Assembly (NCBI RefSeq): GCF_018854495.1 | Contig: NZ_JABBDR010000263.1 | Coordinates: 1 to 37,833, forward strand | Direction: 5' to 3' | DNA length: 37,833 nucleotides | Source of the DNA: Acidithiobacillus ferruginosus | GTDB lineage: Bacteria; Pseudomonadota; Gammaproteobacteria; Acidithiobacillales; Acidithiobacillaceae | Shown here: positions 1-6,189 of the stretch, piece by piece | Layout of the letters: each line of letters begins with the position of its first letter | How positions within the stretch are numbered: the first letter of the stretch is position 1 | The notes under the pieces: model-generated | What the model was told of the DNA's origin: nothing | The model's input: the letters and a program-made list of their open reading frames with translations, nothing else | Database searches by the model: none | Position numbers and translations under genes: made by a program

Positions 1-53
1 GACGGAGGCAGGAGATAACTGGTCTTGCGGTCGGGGTCGATAAAGTGGGCCAT
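1..53 (-). mobile_element. 5' end of an IS transposase gene, cut by the window edge
   Basis: Read on the minus strand from the ATG at 53, the first 17 codons give MAHFIDPDRKTSYLLPP. A start of this kind, with a Tyr-Leu-Leu-Pro-Pro motif soon after the initiator, is typical of IS1182/IS4-like DDE transposases; I recognise it from memory of the family. The rest of the gene lies left of the window, so completeness cannot be judged. The sequence from 54 to about 130 is AT-rich and then changes to GC-rich chromosomal sequence, which fits an insertion-sequence end upstream of the transposase. The exact IS family is uncertain. Confidence 0.55.
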
Positions 54-119
54 CGTTCACTCATCATATTGAATTATAGATAATTATACCTCAATAGGCT
101 GGCCCGTAAAAGTCCGACA

Positions 120-133
120 GGCTGCTAGCAGCC
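120..133. repeat. 14-bp perfect palindrome at the probable IS boundary
   Basis: GGCTGCTAGCAGCC reads the same on both strands and has CTAG at its centre (125-128). It lies where the AT-rich flank of the partial transposase gives way to GC-rich DNA. IS1182-type elements are, as I recall, often inserted at CTAG-like palindromes, so this could be the target site or the outer tip of the element. The other end of the element is outside the window, so this is not proven. Confidence 0.35.
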
Positions 134-259
134 AAACATCGCGCCTTCCACCGGCTTGGGCCTCCGCGGCTTGACGCGCAGGCGCTTTCCCAAGTCTAAT
201 TGCGGCGTCATGATACGGGGCGACGGGGTAGCGTATGGGCGGTTCTGATCGGTGATGTC

Positions 260-1726
260 ATGAAATCTGCGGCAACGGGCCGTATCCGTTTTCGTAGGCC
301 GCAATGGGTGCCTTATGCGCTTGTGCTGGGCGATGTGCTGGCGCTTTTGACCGCCTTTTATCTTGGCCGCCTTTCCCACGCCTTCTATTACCACCTGAGT
401 CCCGGCTGGGTGCTGCTCTACTGGTGGGGCACCCTTGCGCAGGTCAATGTGCTTCTGTTCCTGTTGCTGATGGCTTTGGGCATTACCGCCTTCGCCGTCA
501 AGGGGCACTATGCCCGGCGCAAGGCTTTTTGGGACGAGGCCGGCGAAGTGCTGGGCGTGTTCACGCTCTTGCTGGCGCTGAATGCCACCATTGCCTTTTC
601 GGGCAAATGGCCTCTGTCACGACTATGGCTTTTTTCCACCTGGGTGCTTGCGCTGGCGCTGCTGCCCCTGACCCGATGGCTGGCACACCATATCTTGCAG
701 CGCCTGGGTGCGTGGGTGCGGCCGGTGGTGGTCATCGGCTGCGGGCGGAACGCCGCCGAGGCCATCCGCGCCCTGGACAGCGAGCCCATGCTGGGCTATG
801 CCGTGCAACGGGTGCTGATGCCGGGGGGGTGCGATCCGGCTTCCGGCGAACTCCCCACCCAGGCGCCCATGGAGGCGCTGGGAGACGATCCGTTAGCTAC
901 CCTGGCCCGTCTGGGCAAACCCCATGTCGTGCTGGCCCTGGACATGGATCAGTGGGACGCGCAGGAAAAACTGGTGCGCTCCCTGGGGCTCAGCTACCCC
1001 AACCTTACGGTGGTGCCGCCCTTGCGCGGTCTGCCGCTGTTTGGCATGGAGGCCATGCACTTTTTTGGCCACGAGGTGCTGATGCTGCGGGTGCGGGACA
1101 ACCTGGCCCGGCCCGGTCCGCGCATCGTCAAGCGCCTTTTTGACTTGCTGGCCGCTTCGTTGCTCGTCGTGCTCTTGTCGCCGCTGCTTTTTTATATCGC
1201 CTGGCGCATCCGCAGGGAGGACGGCGGGCCGGTGTTTTTTATCCAGGAGCGTGTGGGCAGAGGGGGCGGCACCTTTGCTTGCCTGAAATTCCGCAGCATG
1301 GTGTTGGATGCGGAGGACCGCCTGAAACAATACCTGCAGAATCACCCCGACCTGGCCGCCGAGTACGAAAGAAATTTCAAGCTGCGCAACGATCCCCGGG
1401 TGACCGGGATCGGGAAGTTTCTGCGGCGTGGCAGCCTGGATGAGTTGCCCCAGTTGTTCAACGTGTTGCGTGGCGACATGAGTCTGGTGGGCCCGCGCCC
1501 TTTACTGGCGCGGGAGCTGGACCGTTACGGCGACAATATCTGCCTGTATCATATGGTTTATCCGGGCATCACCGGGTTGTGGCAGGTCAGCGGACGTTCC
1601 GAGACCACCTTTGACGAACGCGCCTACCTCGACGCCTGGTATATCAAGAACTGGACGCTCTGGTACGACATCGTCATCCTGCTCCTGACGGTGAAGGTGG
1701 TTTTCCGGCGGGAGGGGGCTTACTGA
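260..1726 (+). CDS. Undecaprenyl-phosphate sugar phosphotransferase (WbaP-type initiating glycosyltransferase)
   Basis: The protein of 488 residues would transfer a sugar-1-phosphate, often galactose or glucose, from a UDP-sugar to undecaprenyl phosphate at the inner membrane. This is the first step in building exopolysaccharide or O-antigen repeats. The N-terminal half carries four hydrophobic helices (about residues 15-130), then a nucleotide-binding-like domain. The C-terminal 200 residues are the bacterial sugar transferase domain: a membrane re-entrant helix after RIVKRLFDL, then KFRSM, a basic LRRGSLDELPQL stretch, SLVGPRP, and the end FRREGAY, as in WbaP. I chose ATG 260; an in-frame ATG at 200 would add 20 polar residues without family character. 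A partial IS lies upstream and no polysaccharide genes are beside it here, so the sugar is unknown. The last 21 bases are repeated at 3290-3310. Confidence 0.88.
   Translation: MKSAATGRIRFRRPQWVPYALVLGDVLALLTAFYLGRLSHAFYYHLSPGWVLLYWWGTLAQVNVLLFLLLMALGITAFAVKGHYARRKAFWDEAGEVLGVFTLLLALNATIAFSGKWPLSRLWLFSTWVLALALLPLTRWLAHHILQRLGAWVRPVVVIGCGRNAAEAIRALDSEPMLGYAVQRVLMPGGCDPASGELPTQAPMEALGDDPLATLARLGKPHVVLALDMDQWDAQEKLVRSLGLSYPNLTVVPPLRGLPLFGMEAMHFFGHEVLMLRVRDNLARPGPRIVKRLFDLLAASLLVVLLSPLLFYIAWRIRREDGGPVFFIQERVGRGGGTFACLKFRSMVLDAEDRLKQYLQNHPDLAAEYERNFKLRNDPRVTGIGKFLRRGSLDELPQLFNVLRGDMSLVGPRPLLARELDRYGDNICLYHMVYPGITGLWQVSGRSETTFDERAYLDAWYIKNWTLWYDIVILLLTVKVVFRREGAY
1706..1726 (+). repeat. Direct repeat, copy 1 (3' end of sugar transferase gene)
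   Basis: CGGCGGGAGGGGGCTTACTGA, which includes the stop codon of the sugar transferase gene, recurs at 3290-3310 with a single change (TACTGA to TATTGA). The similarity extends about 15 bases upstream in weaker form (GTGAAGGTGG here, GTCAAAGTGG there). The two copies bracket the toxin-antitoxin island. Confidence 0.8.
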
Positions 1727-1796
1727 TTGTAGGGCACTTCGAATAACAAAAACTTCACGACTTGAGAATAGAATATTCCTTAAGAGGCTGCGCCAC

Positions 1797-2051
1797 TCAG
1801 TAGTGGAAACGCAATTGGGCTATTTGGAGTTGGTCCTCCTCAACCCGGTACACCATGCGGTGCTCATCCGTGATCCGGCGTGACCAAAATCCTGAGAGGG
1901 CGTGTTTCAGCGGCTCGGGCTTGCCCATGCCGCCAAATGGTTCTCGCTGGATTTCGCGAATCAGCTTGTTGATCCGCTCCACCATCTTCCTGTCCTGCTT
2001 CTGCCAATACAGATAGTCTTCCCATGCTTCGTCTGCGAAAACCAGTTTCAC
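1797..2051 (-). CDS. yoeB: YoeB family ribosome-dependent mRNA interferase toxin
   Basis: At 84 residues it has exactly the length of E. coli YoeB. The residues that make up the known YoeB active site are all present at matching positions: Glu46, Arg65, His83 and Tyr84, the last two as the terminal HY. YoeB binds the ribosomal A site and cleaves mRNA when freed from its antitoxin. The gene starts inside the last codons of the antitoxin gene with an ATGA overlap of 4 bases, so the two are translationally coupled. Its catalytic residues are intact, so it is probably active. It is the downstream gene of the pair, as usual for yefM-yoeB. Confidence 0.95.
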   Translation of the reverse strand: MKLVFADEAWEDYLYWQKQDRKMVERINKLIREIQREPFGGMGKPEPLKHALSGFWSRRITDEHRMVYRVEEDQLQIAQLRFHY

Positions 2052-2299
2052 TTAGCCAGTTTCCGCTCAACGCCCTTGCCAGCGTTCAGTTGGGCGGCCG
2101 CTGCAAGTAGGCGCTTCGCGTTCGCGGGCGTGCGCAGAAGATAGGCGGTCTCTTCCAGCGCCTTGTAGTCTTCGAGTGAGAGCATCACCACGGACTGCTG
2201 TCCGTTGCGGGTGATAATCAGCGCTTCGTGGTCGTTGCAAACTCTGTCCATCGCGCTCGCCAAGTTTGCGCGAACCGTTGTGTAGGTAATCGCATCCAT
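2048..2299 (-). CDS. yefM: YefM/Phd family antitoxin
   Basis: This 83-residue protein has the Phd/YefM N-terminal DNA-binding fold (MDAITYTTVRANLASAMDRV, then a strand pair around ITRNGQQSVVMLSLEDYKAL at residues 29-48). Its lysine- and alanine-rich C-terminal tail (residues 60-83) would wrap and neutralise YoeB. YefM represses its own operon together with YoeB. It is followed, with a 4-base overlap, by yoeB. A repeated TGTAC motif lies 16-36 bases upstream of the start codon and fits a YefM operator. The start at 2299 has GGAG (plus-strand CTCC, 2307-2310) at a normal distance upstream. Confidence 0.93.
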   Translation of the reverse strand: MDAITYTTVRANLASAMDRVCNDHEALIITRNGQQSVVMLSLEDYKALEETAYLLRTPANAKRLLAAAAQLNAGKGVERKLAK

Positions 2300-2314
2300 C
2301 CTGGAGCTCCTTGC

Positions 2315-2334
2315 ATGTACGCTTTAATGTACAT
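2315..2334. promoter_or_regulatory. Probable YefM-YoeB operator
   Basis: ATGTAC (2315-2320) and GTACAT (2329-2334) form a perfect inverted repeat with an 8-base spacer. Seen another way, there is one TGTACA core (2328-2333, inside the palindrome ATGTACAT) and one TGTACG half-match (2316-2321), 12 bases centre to centre. The E. coli YefM-YoeB operator, as I remember it, consists of two TGTACA-core repeats about 12 bases apart just upstream of yefM. The position directly before this yefM supports the same role. Confidence 0.7.
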
Positions 2335-2388
2335 GTTCGCTGGCCGCTTGTCCAGTACTGGCAGTCATTGCAGTGGGCTTCTGCAGGC

Positions 2389-2439
2389 CGGTCATGGTGT
2401 ACCAGTCGTTTCCAGGATCATCTTTGCTGACCATGACCG
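2389..2439. repeat. 10-bp inverted repeat between the two divergent toxin-antitoxin operons
   Basis: CGGTCATGGT (2389-2398) and ACCATGACCG (2430-2439) are perfect inverted repeats with 31 bases between them. They sit in the middle of the 238-base gap separating yefM and fitA. No integron attC core sites were seen at its ends. The role is unknown; it could be a hairpin insulating the two divergent promoters or a remnant of the element that brought the modules in. Confidence 0.45.
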
Positions 2440-2481
2440 TTGCTGTAAACAAAGATGTTGGTTTGACGGACGATTGCGAAG

Positions 2482-2519
2482 TGATAGCATTCTTATTATG
2501 ATGCTATCATTGATAGCAT
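2482..2519. promoter_or_regulatory. Probable FitA operator with three TGATAGCAT arms
   Basis: TGATAGCAT (2482-2490) and ATGCTATCA (2501-2509) form a perfect 9-base inverted repeat with a 10-base spacer. A third copy, TGATAGCAT, follows at 2511-2519 and forms a second, nearly abutting palindrome with the middle arm. The gonococcal FitA operator, as I recall it, is an inverted repeat with TGCTATCA/TGATAGCA arms, so the motif core is the same. It ends 18 bases before the fitA start codon, as expected for autoregulation. Confidence 0.75.
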
Positions 2520-2537
2520 AAAGCGCGGGAGGCCAAT

Positions 2538-2792
2538 ATGGCGACAGTTACCGTCAGAAATCTGCCGGACGAGGTGCATCGCGCGCTGCGTGTACGCGCA
2601 GCAACGCACGGCCGCAGCACCGAGGCCGAAATCCGCGACATCCTCGAATCGACCGTTCGCCCGCCAAAGCGGCTTCGCCTGGGCACGGCCCTGGCCGAGC
2701 TGGGCCGCCGCGCCGGGCTGACCGATGACGACATCGCAACCTTCGAGCAGGTGCGCGACAAGACCCCGGCCGAGCCCGTGAGGTTTGAATGA
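2538..2792 (+). CDS. fitA: FitA/StbC-like ribbon-helix-helix antitoxin
   Basis: The protein has 84 residues. The N-terminus MATVTVRNLPDEVHRALRVR is a ribbon-helix-helix DNA-binding fold: a beta strand followed by two helices, with the second helix starting at RSTEAEIRDIL (residues 26-36). The C-terminal part (LRLGTALAELGRRAGLTDDD) is the toxin-binding segment typical of FitA. The stop overlaps the toxin start by 4 bases (ATGA). A GGGAGG ribosome binding site lies at 2528-2533. A strongly FitA-like inverted repeat lies just upstream. The antitoxin would inhibit the PIN-domain nuclease and repress the pair. Confidence 0.92.
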   Translation: MATVTVRNLPDEVHRALRVRAATHGRSTEAEIRDILESTVRPPKRLRLGTALAELGRRAGLTDDDIATFEQVRDKTPAEPVRFE

Positions 2793-3211
2793 TCGTCTTG
2801 GATACCAACGTCGTTTCCGAGGCGATGAAAGCGGAACCGAATTCCGCCGTGCGGGTATGGCTGGATGATCAGGCGGCCGAAACCCTCTACCTGTCCAGCA
2901 TCACGCTTGCCGAACTGCTGTTCGGCATCGGTGCCCTGCCTTCCGGCCGACGCAAAGATGCGCTGACCCAAACGCTGGATGGCCTATTGGAGCTGTTCGG
3001 GGATCGCGTGCTGGCCTTCGACACCGACGCAGCCCGGCACTACGTCGAGCTGGCCGTTAACGCCCGTGCCGCCAGCAAGGGTTTCCCCACACCAGACGGC
3101 CACATCGCCGCCATTGCGAACGCGCGCGGCTTCACGGTGGCCACGCGCGACGTTGCGCCGTTCCTGGCGGCCGGCCTCAACGTCATCAACCCGTGGGAGG
3201 CCATGCGGTGA
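2789..3211 (+). CDS. fitB: FitB/VapC-type PIN-domain ribonuclease toxin
   Basis: This protein of 140 residues has the PIN-domain acidic set expected for metal-dependent RNA cleavage: Asp5 in MIVLDTN, Glu42 in TLAELLFG, Asp103 in TPDGHIAA and Asp121 in ATRDVAPF. The first three match the positions I recall for gonococcal FitB (Asp5, Glu42, Asp104). All are intact, so the toxin is probably active when unbound. It is coupled to the antitoxin by a 4-base overlap. The target RNA cannot be told from the sequence; VapC-family enzymes often cut initiator tRNA or 23S rRNA. Confidence 0.93.
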   Translation: MIVLDTNVVSEAMKAEPNSAVRVWLDDQAAETLYLSSITLAELLFGIGALPSGRRKDALTQTLDGLLELFGDRVLAFDTDAARHYVELAVNARAASKGFPTPDGHIAAIANARGFTVATRDVAPFLAAGLNVINPWEAMR

Positions 3212-3289
3212 CGGCACAGGAGCGTTACCGTGCGCACGTTTGTGCACATTCTTGATAGGACATTTAGCGTTTATGGTCAAAGTGGTCTG

Positions 3290-3310
3290 CGGCGGGAGGG
3301 GGCTTATTGA
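3290..3310 (+). repeat. Direct repeat, copy 2 (remnant of sugar transferase 3' end)
   Basis: CGGCGGGAGGGGGCTTATTGA matches 1706-1726 in 20 of 21 bases. Upstream the similarity continues weakly from about 3275 but with a one-base deletion relative to the gene, so it no longer keeps the reading frame of the transferase. It lies 79 bases after the fitB stop codon and directly before the pal promoter region. Confidence 0.8.
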
Positions 3311-3333
3311 GAGCGCCGCGCCACGTCGCCGCA

Positions 3334-3363
3334 TTGCTATTGTCTCTGGCTACGGGCTACAAT
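3334..3363 (+). promoter_or_regulatory. Possible sigma-70 promoter for pal-cpoB-queE-queC
   Basis: TTGCTA (3334-3339) and TACAAT (3358-3363) are separated by 18 bases and lie 32 bases upstream of the pal start codon. Both hexamers are close to the consensus. It would drive a block that is otherwise cut off from the tol promoters. Confidence 0.5.
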
Positions 3364-3394
3364 TCCTCCAAATTTTTCGCCGGGGGTTAAAGAT

Positions 3395-3973
3395 ATGCGT
3401 TCTGATTTTCTGAAGGTGGTGGTTGCCGCGGCTGGAGCGTTGGTGCTGGCGGGCTGTGCGCACAATGTGGGGAGTGGGGCGCCCACGACGGCTGGCGCGG
3501 TGGCTCCCGCCAACTCGGCGGCCACGGCCGGTCTTGCCGGTGAGGGAATCAATGGCCAGAACCTCAATGCCAACGGACCGATCGGGGGTGGCAGCAGCGG
3601 CCTGAGTGCCGCTGAACTGGCCGCTTTGCCCCAGAACTTGCGGGTACATTTCGCATTCAACAGCGGTGCCATGGATGCACAGGCGCAACAGATCGCCACC
3701 CAGAACGCGCAGTTCATGGTGGCCCATCCCCATGTCCAAGTGCGCCTGGAGGGGAATACCGATGATCGCGGTACCCAGGAGTACAACCTGGCCCTCGGTG
3801 AACAGCGCGCCGAGACGGTGAAGCAGTTCCTGCAGTCCCAGGGCGTCAGCGCCGCACGGATCAGTACCGTGAGTTTCGGCAAGGACAATCCCTTGTGTAC
3901 CACCAACGACTCCGCTTGCTGGGCCAGAAACCGCCGCGTGGACTTCGTTTATAGCGGTGGCTATAACGGCTGA
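3395..3973 (+). CDS. pal: Peptidoglycan-associated lipoprotein Pal
   Basis: Pal anchors the outer membrane to peptidoglycan and works with TolB and the TolQRA motor during cell division. The 192-residue precursor has a lipoprotein signal with lipobox LAGC (Cys21), then a low-complexity linker rich in Ala, Gly and Asn to about residue 75. An OmpA-like peptidoglycan-binding domain follows (VHFAFNSGAMD, GNTDDRGTQEYNLALGEQRA, and a C-terminal NRRVDFVY). The Asp and Arg of the GNTDDRGTQEYN stretch are those that bind diaminopimelate in this family. It is followed by cpoB after 20 bases. Unusually, pal does not follow tolB on the same strand; the tol genes point towards it from 6190 onward. Confidence 0.95.
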   Translation: MRSDFLKVVVAAAGALVLAGCAHNVGSGAPTTAGAVAPANSAATAGLAGEGINGQNLNANGPIGGGSSGLSAAELAALPQNLRVHFAFNSGAMDAQAQQIATQNAQFMVAHPHVQVRLEGNTDDRGTQEYNLALGEQRAETVKQFLQSQGVSAARISTVSFGKDNPLCTTNDSACWARNRRVDFVYSGGYNG

Positions 3974-3993
3974 ACACCAAGGAGCGTATGCTG

Positions 3994-4812
3994 ATGAAAC
4001 GCTGGCATCTTTTCCCCGTCCTTTCCTTGCTATGCCTGAGCCCCTTCGCACAGGCCGAGTCAACCGGCGAGAAAGTGCTGCAGTTGCAACAGCAGATGGC
4101 GGTCATGCAGGGCGAACTGAGCAGTCTGGTGGCGGTTCAACAGGCCAACAAGGGTAGCCAGAGCGCGCTGGCCGACCTGCTCGGGCGCACCCAGCATCTG
4201 GAACAGGAAGTGCGCGACCTGCGCGGCGAACTCGATACCAAAACCCACGCCCTGCAAACCCAACAGCAGTCTACGGCCGCTCAGGTACAGGCTCTGACCG
4301 CCCAGCTTACGGGGGGCACGGCGGCAACCGCCAGCACCAGCAGCGTGCTGGGCGGCAATGTCGCCATCATCAGTCCGGCCGCGGCCGTCGCCTCCGCAGC
4401 GAGCAATACCTCCGCGCCTGCGGTTCAGGGTCTGGGACAAGCGGATTATCAACGGGCGTTCGATCTGCTGCGGCAGGGCAAGTACGGATCGGCCGTCACC
4501 GGATTACAGGGTTTCATTCAGAAATACCCGCAGAGCAGTCTGGTGCCCGACGCCTACTACTGGCTTGGGCAGGCGCAGTACGTACTGGGCCAGAACGATG
4601 CTGCCCTGAAGAGCCTCCATACCGTGGAGGCGCAGTTCTCCCAGAGCAGTAAGGCGCCGGAGGCCATGCTGCGGATGGCGGAAATCTATCAGGCCGTCGG
4701 CCAGTCCGGCAAAGCCCGCACCGTTCTCAGCAAAATCATCAGCCAGTATCCGAGCACACCGTCGGCACAGAAGGCCGAGGCGCAGTTACAGGCGTTGCCC
4801 GCCGGAAAGTGA
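3994..4812 (+). CDS. cpoB: Cell division coordinator CpoB (YbgF), periplasmic TPR protein
   Basis: CpoB couples outer-membrane constriction by Tol-Pal to septal peptidoglycan synthesis. The product of 272 residues has a signal peptide ending near SPFAQA (residue 21). Next come a coiled-coil trimerisation region rich in Gln and Leu (about 27-95), an Ala/Ser/Thr-rich linker, and three TPR-like repeats from about residue 148 (YQRAFDLLRQGKYGSAV, DAYYWLGQAQYVLGQ, EAMLRMAEIYQAVGQ). I prefer ATG 3994 over ATG 3988 because AAGGAG (3979-3984) is 9 bases from the former and only 3 from the latter. Its stop overlaps the queE start (TGATG). Confidence 0.92.
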   Translation: MKRWHLFPVLSLLCLSPFAQAESTGEKVLQLQQQMAVMQGELSSLVAVQQANKGSQSALADLLGRTQHLEQEVRDLRGELDTKTHALQTQQQSTAAQVQALTAQLTGGTAATASTSSVLGGNVAIISPAAAVASAASNTSAPAVQGLGQADYQRAFDLLRQGKYGSAVTGLQGFIQKYPQSSLVPDAYYWLGQAQYVLGQNDAALKSLHTVEAQFSQSSKAPEAMLRMAEIYQAVGQSGKARTVLSKIISQYPSTPSAQKAEAQLQALPAGK

Positions 4813-5456
4813 TGGAGGGACGGCTCCGCGTCACAGAAATCTTCCACAGCCTGCAAGGGGAAACCCGCAGCGTCGGACGTCCGGCGACCTTTGTGCGTCT
4901 CACGGGCTGCCCTTTGCGTTGCCGTTACTGCGATACCGCCTATGCGTTTCATGGCGGAGAATGGCGGCGGATCCCCGAAATTCTGGAACAGGTGCGGGCA
5001 GGCGGAAACCGGCTGGTGGTGGTGACGGGTGGCGAACCATTGGCACAGGCCGATGTGTTGCCGCTGCTGACGCAGCTTTGCGATGCGGGCCATGAAGTCT
5101 TTCTGGAAACCAGCGGCGCCCTTTCGCTGGCGGGGGTGGATACCCGGGTGGTGAAGGTGCTCGACCTCAAAAGCCCGGATTCCGGAGAATGCGAACGCAA
5201 TCTCTGGGAAAACCTGCCCTTACTCAACCCGCAGGACCAGATTAAATTTGTGCTGTGCAGCCGTGCCGATTACGACTGGGCCAAAGAGGTGCTCGCGCGG
5301 GAAGCATTGGCCGAACGCTGCGAAATACTCTTTTCTCCCAGCCATGGCACGCTCGCCCTGCGCGATCTCGCCGAATGGATACTCGCCGATCATTTGCCGG
5401 TGCGTCTGCAGATTCAGTTGCACAAACTGATCTGGGGCGACCTGCCCGGACACTGA
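4812..5456 (+). CDS. queE: 7-carboxy-7-deazaguanine synthase QueE (radical SAM)
   Basis: QueE rearranges 6-carboxytetrahydropterin to 7-carboxy-7-deazaguanine in the queuosine/preQ0 pathway. The 214-residue protein begins with [13 protein letters not shown] and has the iron-sulfur motif CPLRCRYC (Cys33, Cys37, Cys40) that binds a 4Fe-4S cluster and S-adenosylmethionine. VVVTGGEPL is the glycine-rich SAM-binding strand. The ATG at 4812 overlaps the cpoB stop codon by one base; a GTG directly before it is a less likely start. It is followed by queC after two bases, so the two act in successive steps and are co-expressed. Confidence 0.93.
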   Translation: MEGRLRVTEIFHSLQGETRSVGRPATFVRLTGCPLRCRYCDTAYAFHGGEWRRIPEILEQVRAGGNRLVVVTGGEPLAQADVLPLLTQLCDAGHEVFLETSGALSLAGVDTRVVKVLDLKSPDSGECERNLWENLPLLNPQDQIKFVLCSRADYDWAKEVLAREALAERCEILFSPSHGTLALRDLAEWILADHLPVRLQIQLHKLIWGDLPGH

Positions 5457-5458
5457 CC

Positions 5459-6148
5459 ATGCCGATGCCCGCCACACCCGCCATTGTACTGCTTTCCGGC
5501 GGACTGGATTCCGCCACCGTGCTGGCGCTCATGCGCCGGGATGGCTTTGCCGTCCACGCCCTCTCTTTTGATTACGGGCAGCGGCATAAGGAAGAATTAC
5601 GCTATGCGGCGCTGCTGGCACAGTCCATGGGGGCGGCCAGCCACCGGGTGCTGCGTATCGATCTGGCGGCTTTTGGCGGCTCGGCGCTGACCGACCCGCA
5701 ACTCAGCGTCCCCGAGAGCGGCCTGGCGCCGGGCATCCCCATCACCTATGTGCCCGCGCGCAATACCGTCTTTTTGTCGCTGGCCCTGGCGTTGGCGGAG
5801 GTGCTGGGCGCCAGGGACATCTTCCTGGGGGTAAACAGCCAGGATTACAGCGGTTATCCCGACTGCCGGCCAGAATTTGTGCACGCTTTTGAGGCCCTGG
5901 CGCAGGTGGCCACCCGCCTCGGCGATGAAGCCCGCGAGCCGCGTATCCATGCGCCGCTGCAGTTTCTCAATAAGAGTGAGATCATTCGTCTCGGCAGCCG
6001 TTTGGGTGTGGATTATGGAATGACCCGCTCCTGCTATCAGTTGGATGCCGAAGGCCGGTCCTGTGGCCGCTGTGACAGTTGCCGCCTGCGCCGGGAAGGG
6101 TTCCGTCAGGCCGGTATCGCAGACCCCACGCCTTATCAGAGTTCCTGA
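5459..6148 (+). CDS. queC: 7-cyano-7-deazaguanine synthase QueC
   Basis: QueC converts 7-carboxy-7-deazaguanine, ATP and ammonia to preQ0. The 229-residue protein has the ATP-pyrophosphatase P-loop SGGLDS (residues 13-18). Near the C-terminus lies a four-cysteine zinc site: Cys192, then CGRCDSC with Cys202, Cys205 and Cys208. I chose ATG 5459, two bases after the queE stop; a second ATG at 5465 is also possible. An open frame extends 204 bases upstream inside queE but has no family character. It faces tolB tail to tail across a 41-base gap with a strong hairpin. Confidence 0.94.
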   Translation: MPMPATPAIVLLSGGLDSATVLALMRRDGFAVHALSFDYGQRHKEELRYAALLAQSMGAASHRVLRIDLAAFGGSALTDPQLSVPESGLAPGIPITYVPARNTVFLSLALALAEVLGARDIFLGVNSQDYSGYPDCRPEFVHAFEALAQVATRLGDEAREPRIHAPLQFLNKSEIIRLGSRLGVDYGMTRSCYQLDAEGRSCGRCDSCRLRREGFRQAGIADPTPYQSS

Positions 6149-6174
6149 GCGCGGCTCCAGCCGGAACCGCGCTC
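6147..6174. terminator. Hairpin between convergent queC and tolB
   Basis: GAGCGCGG (6147-6154) pairs perfectly with CCGCGCTC (6167-6174). Inside, TCC (6156-6158) pairs with GGA (6163-6165), giving a long GC-rich stem that begins at the queC stop codon. No T-run follows on either strand, so it is not a classic intrinsic terminator. It may act bidirectionally with Rho or protect 3' ends. Confidence 0.5.
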
Positions 6175-6189
6175 CATCACCGGCTCCGT

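Noticed and set aside
2335..2460. Possible integron attC site between the toxin-antitoxin pairs
   Set aside because: The 10-bp inverted repeat lacks the conserved core sites expected at the ends of attC.
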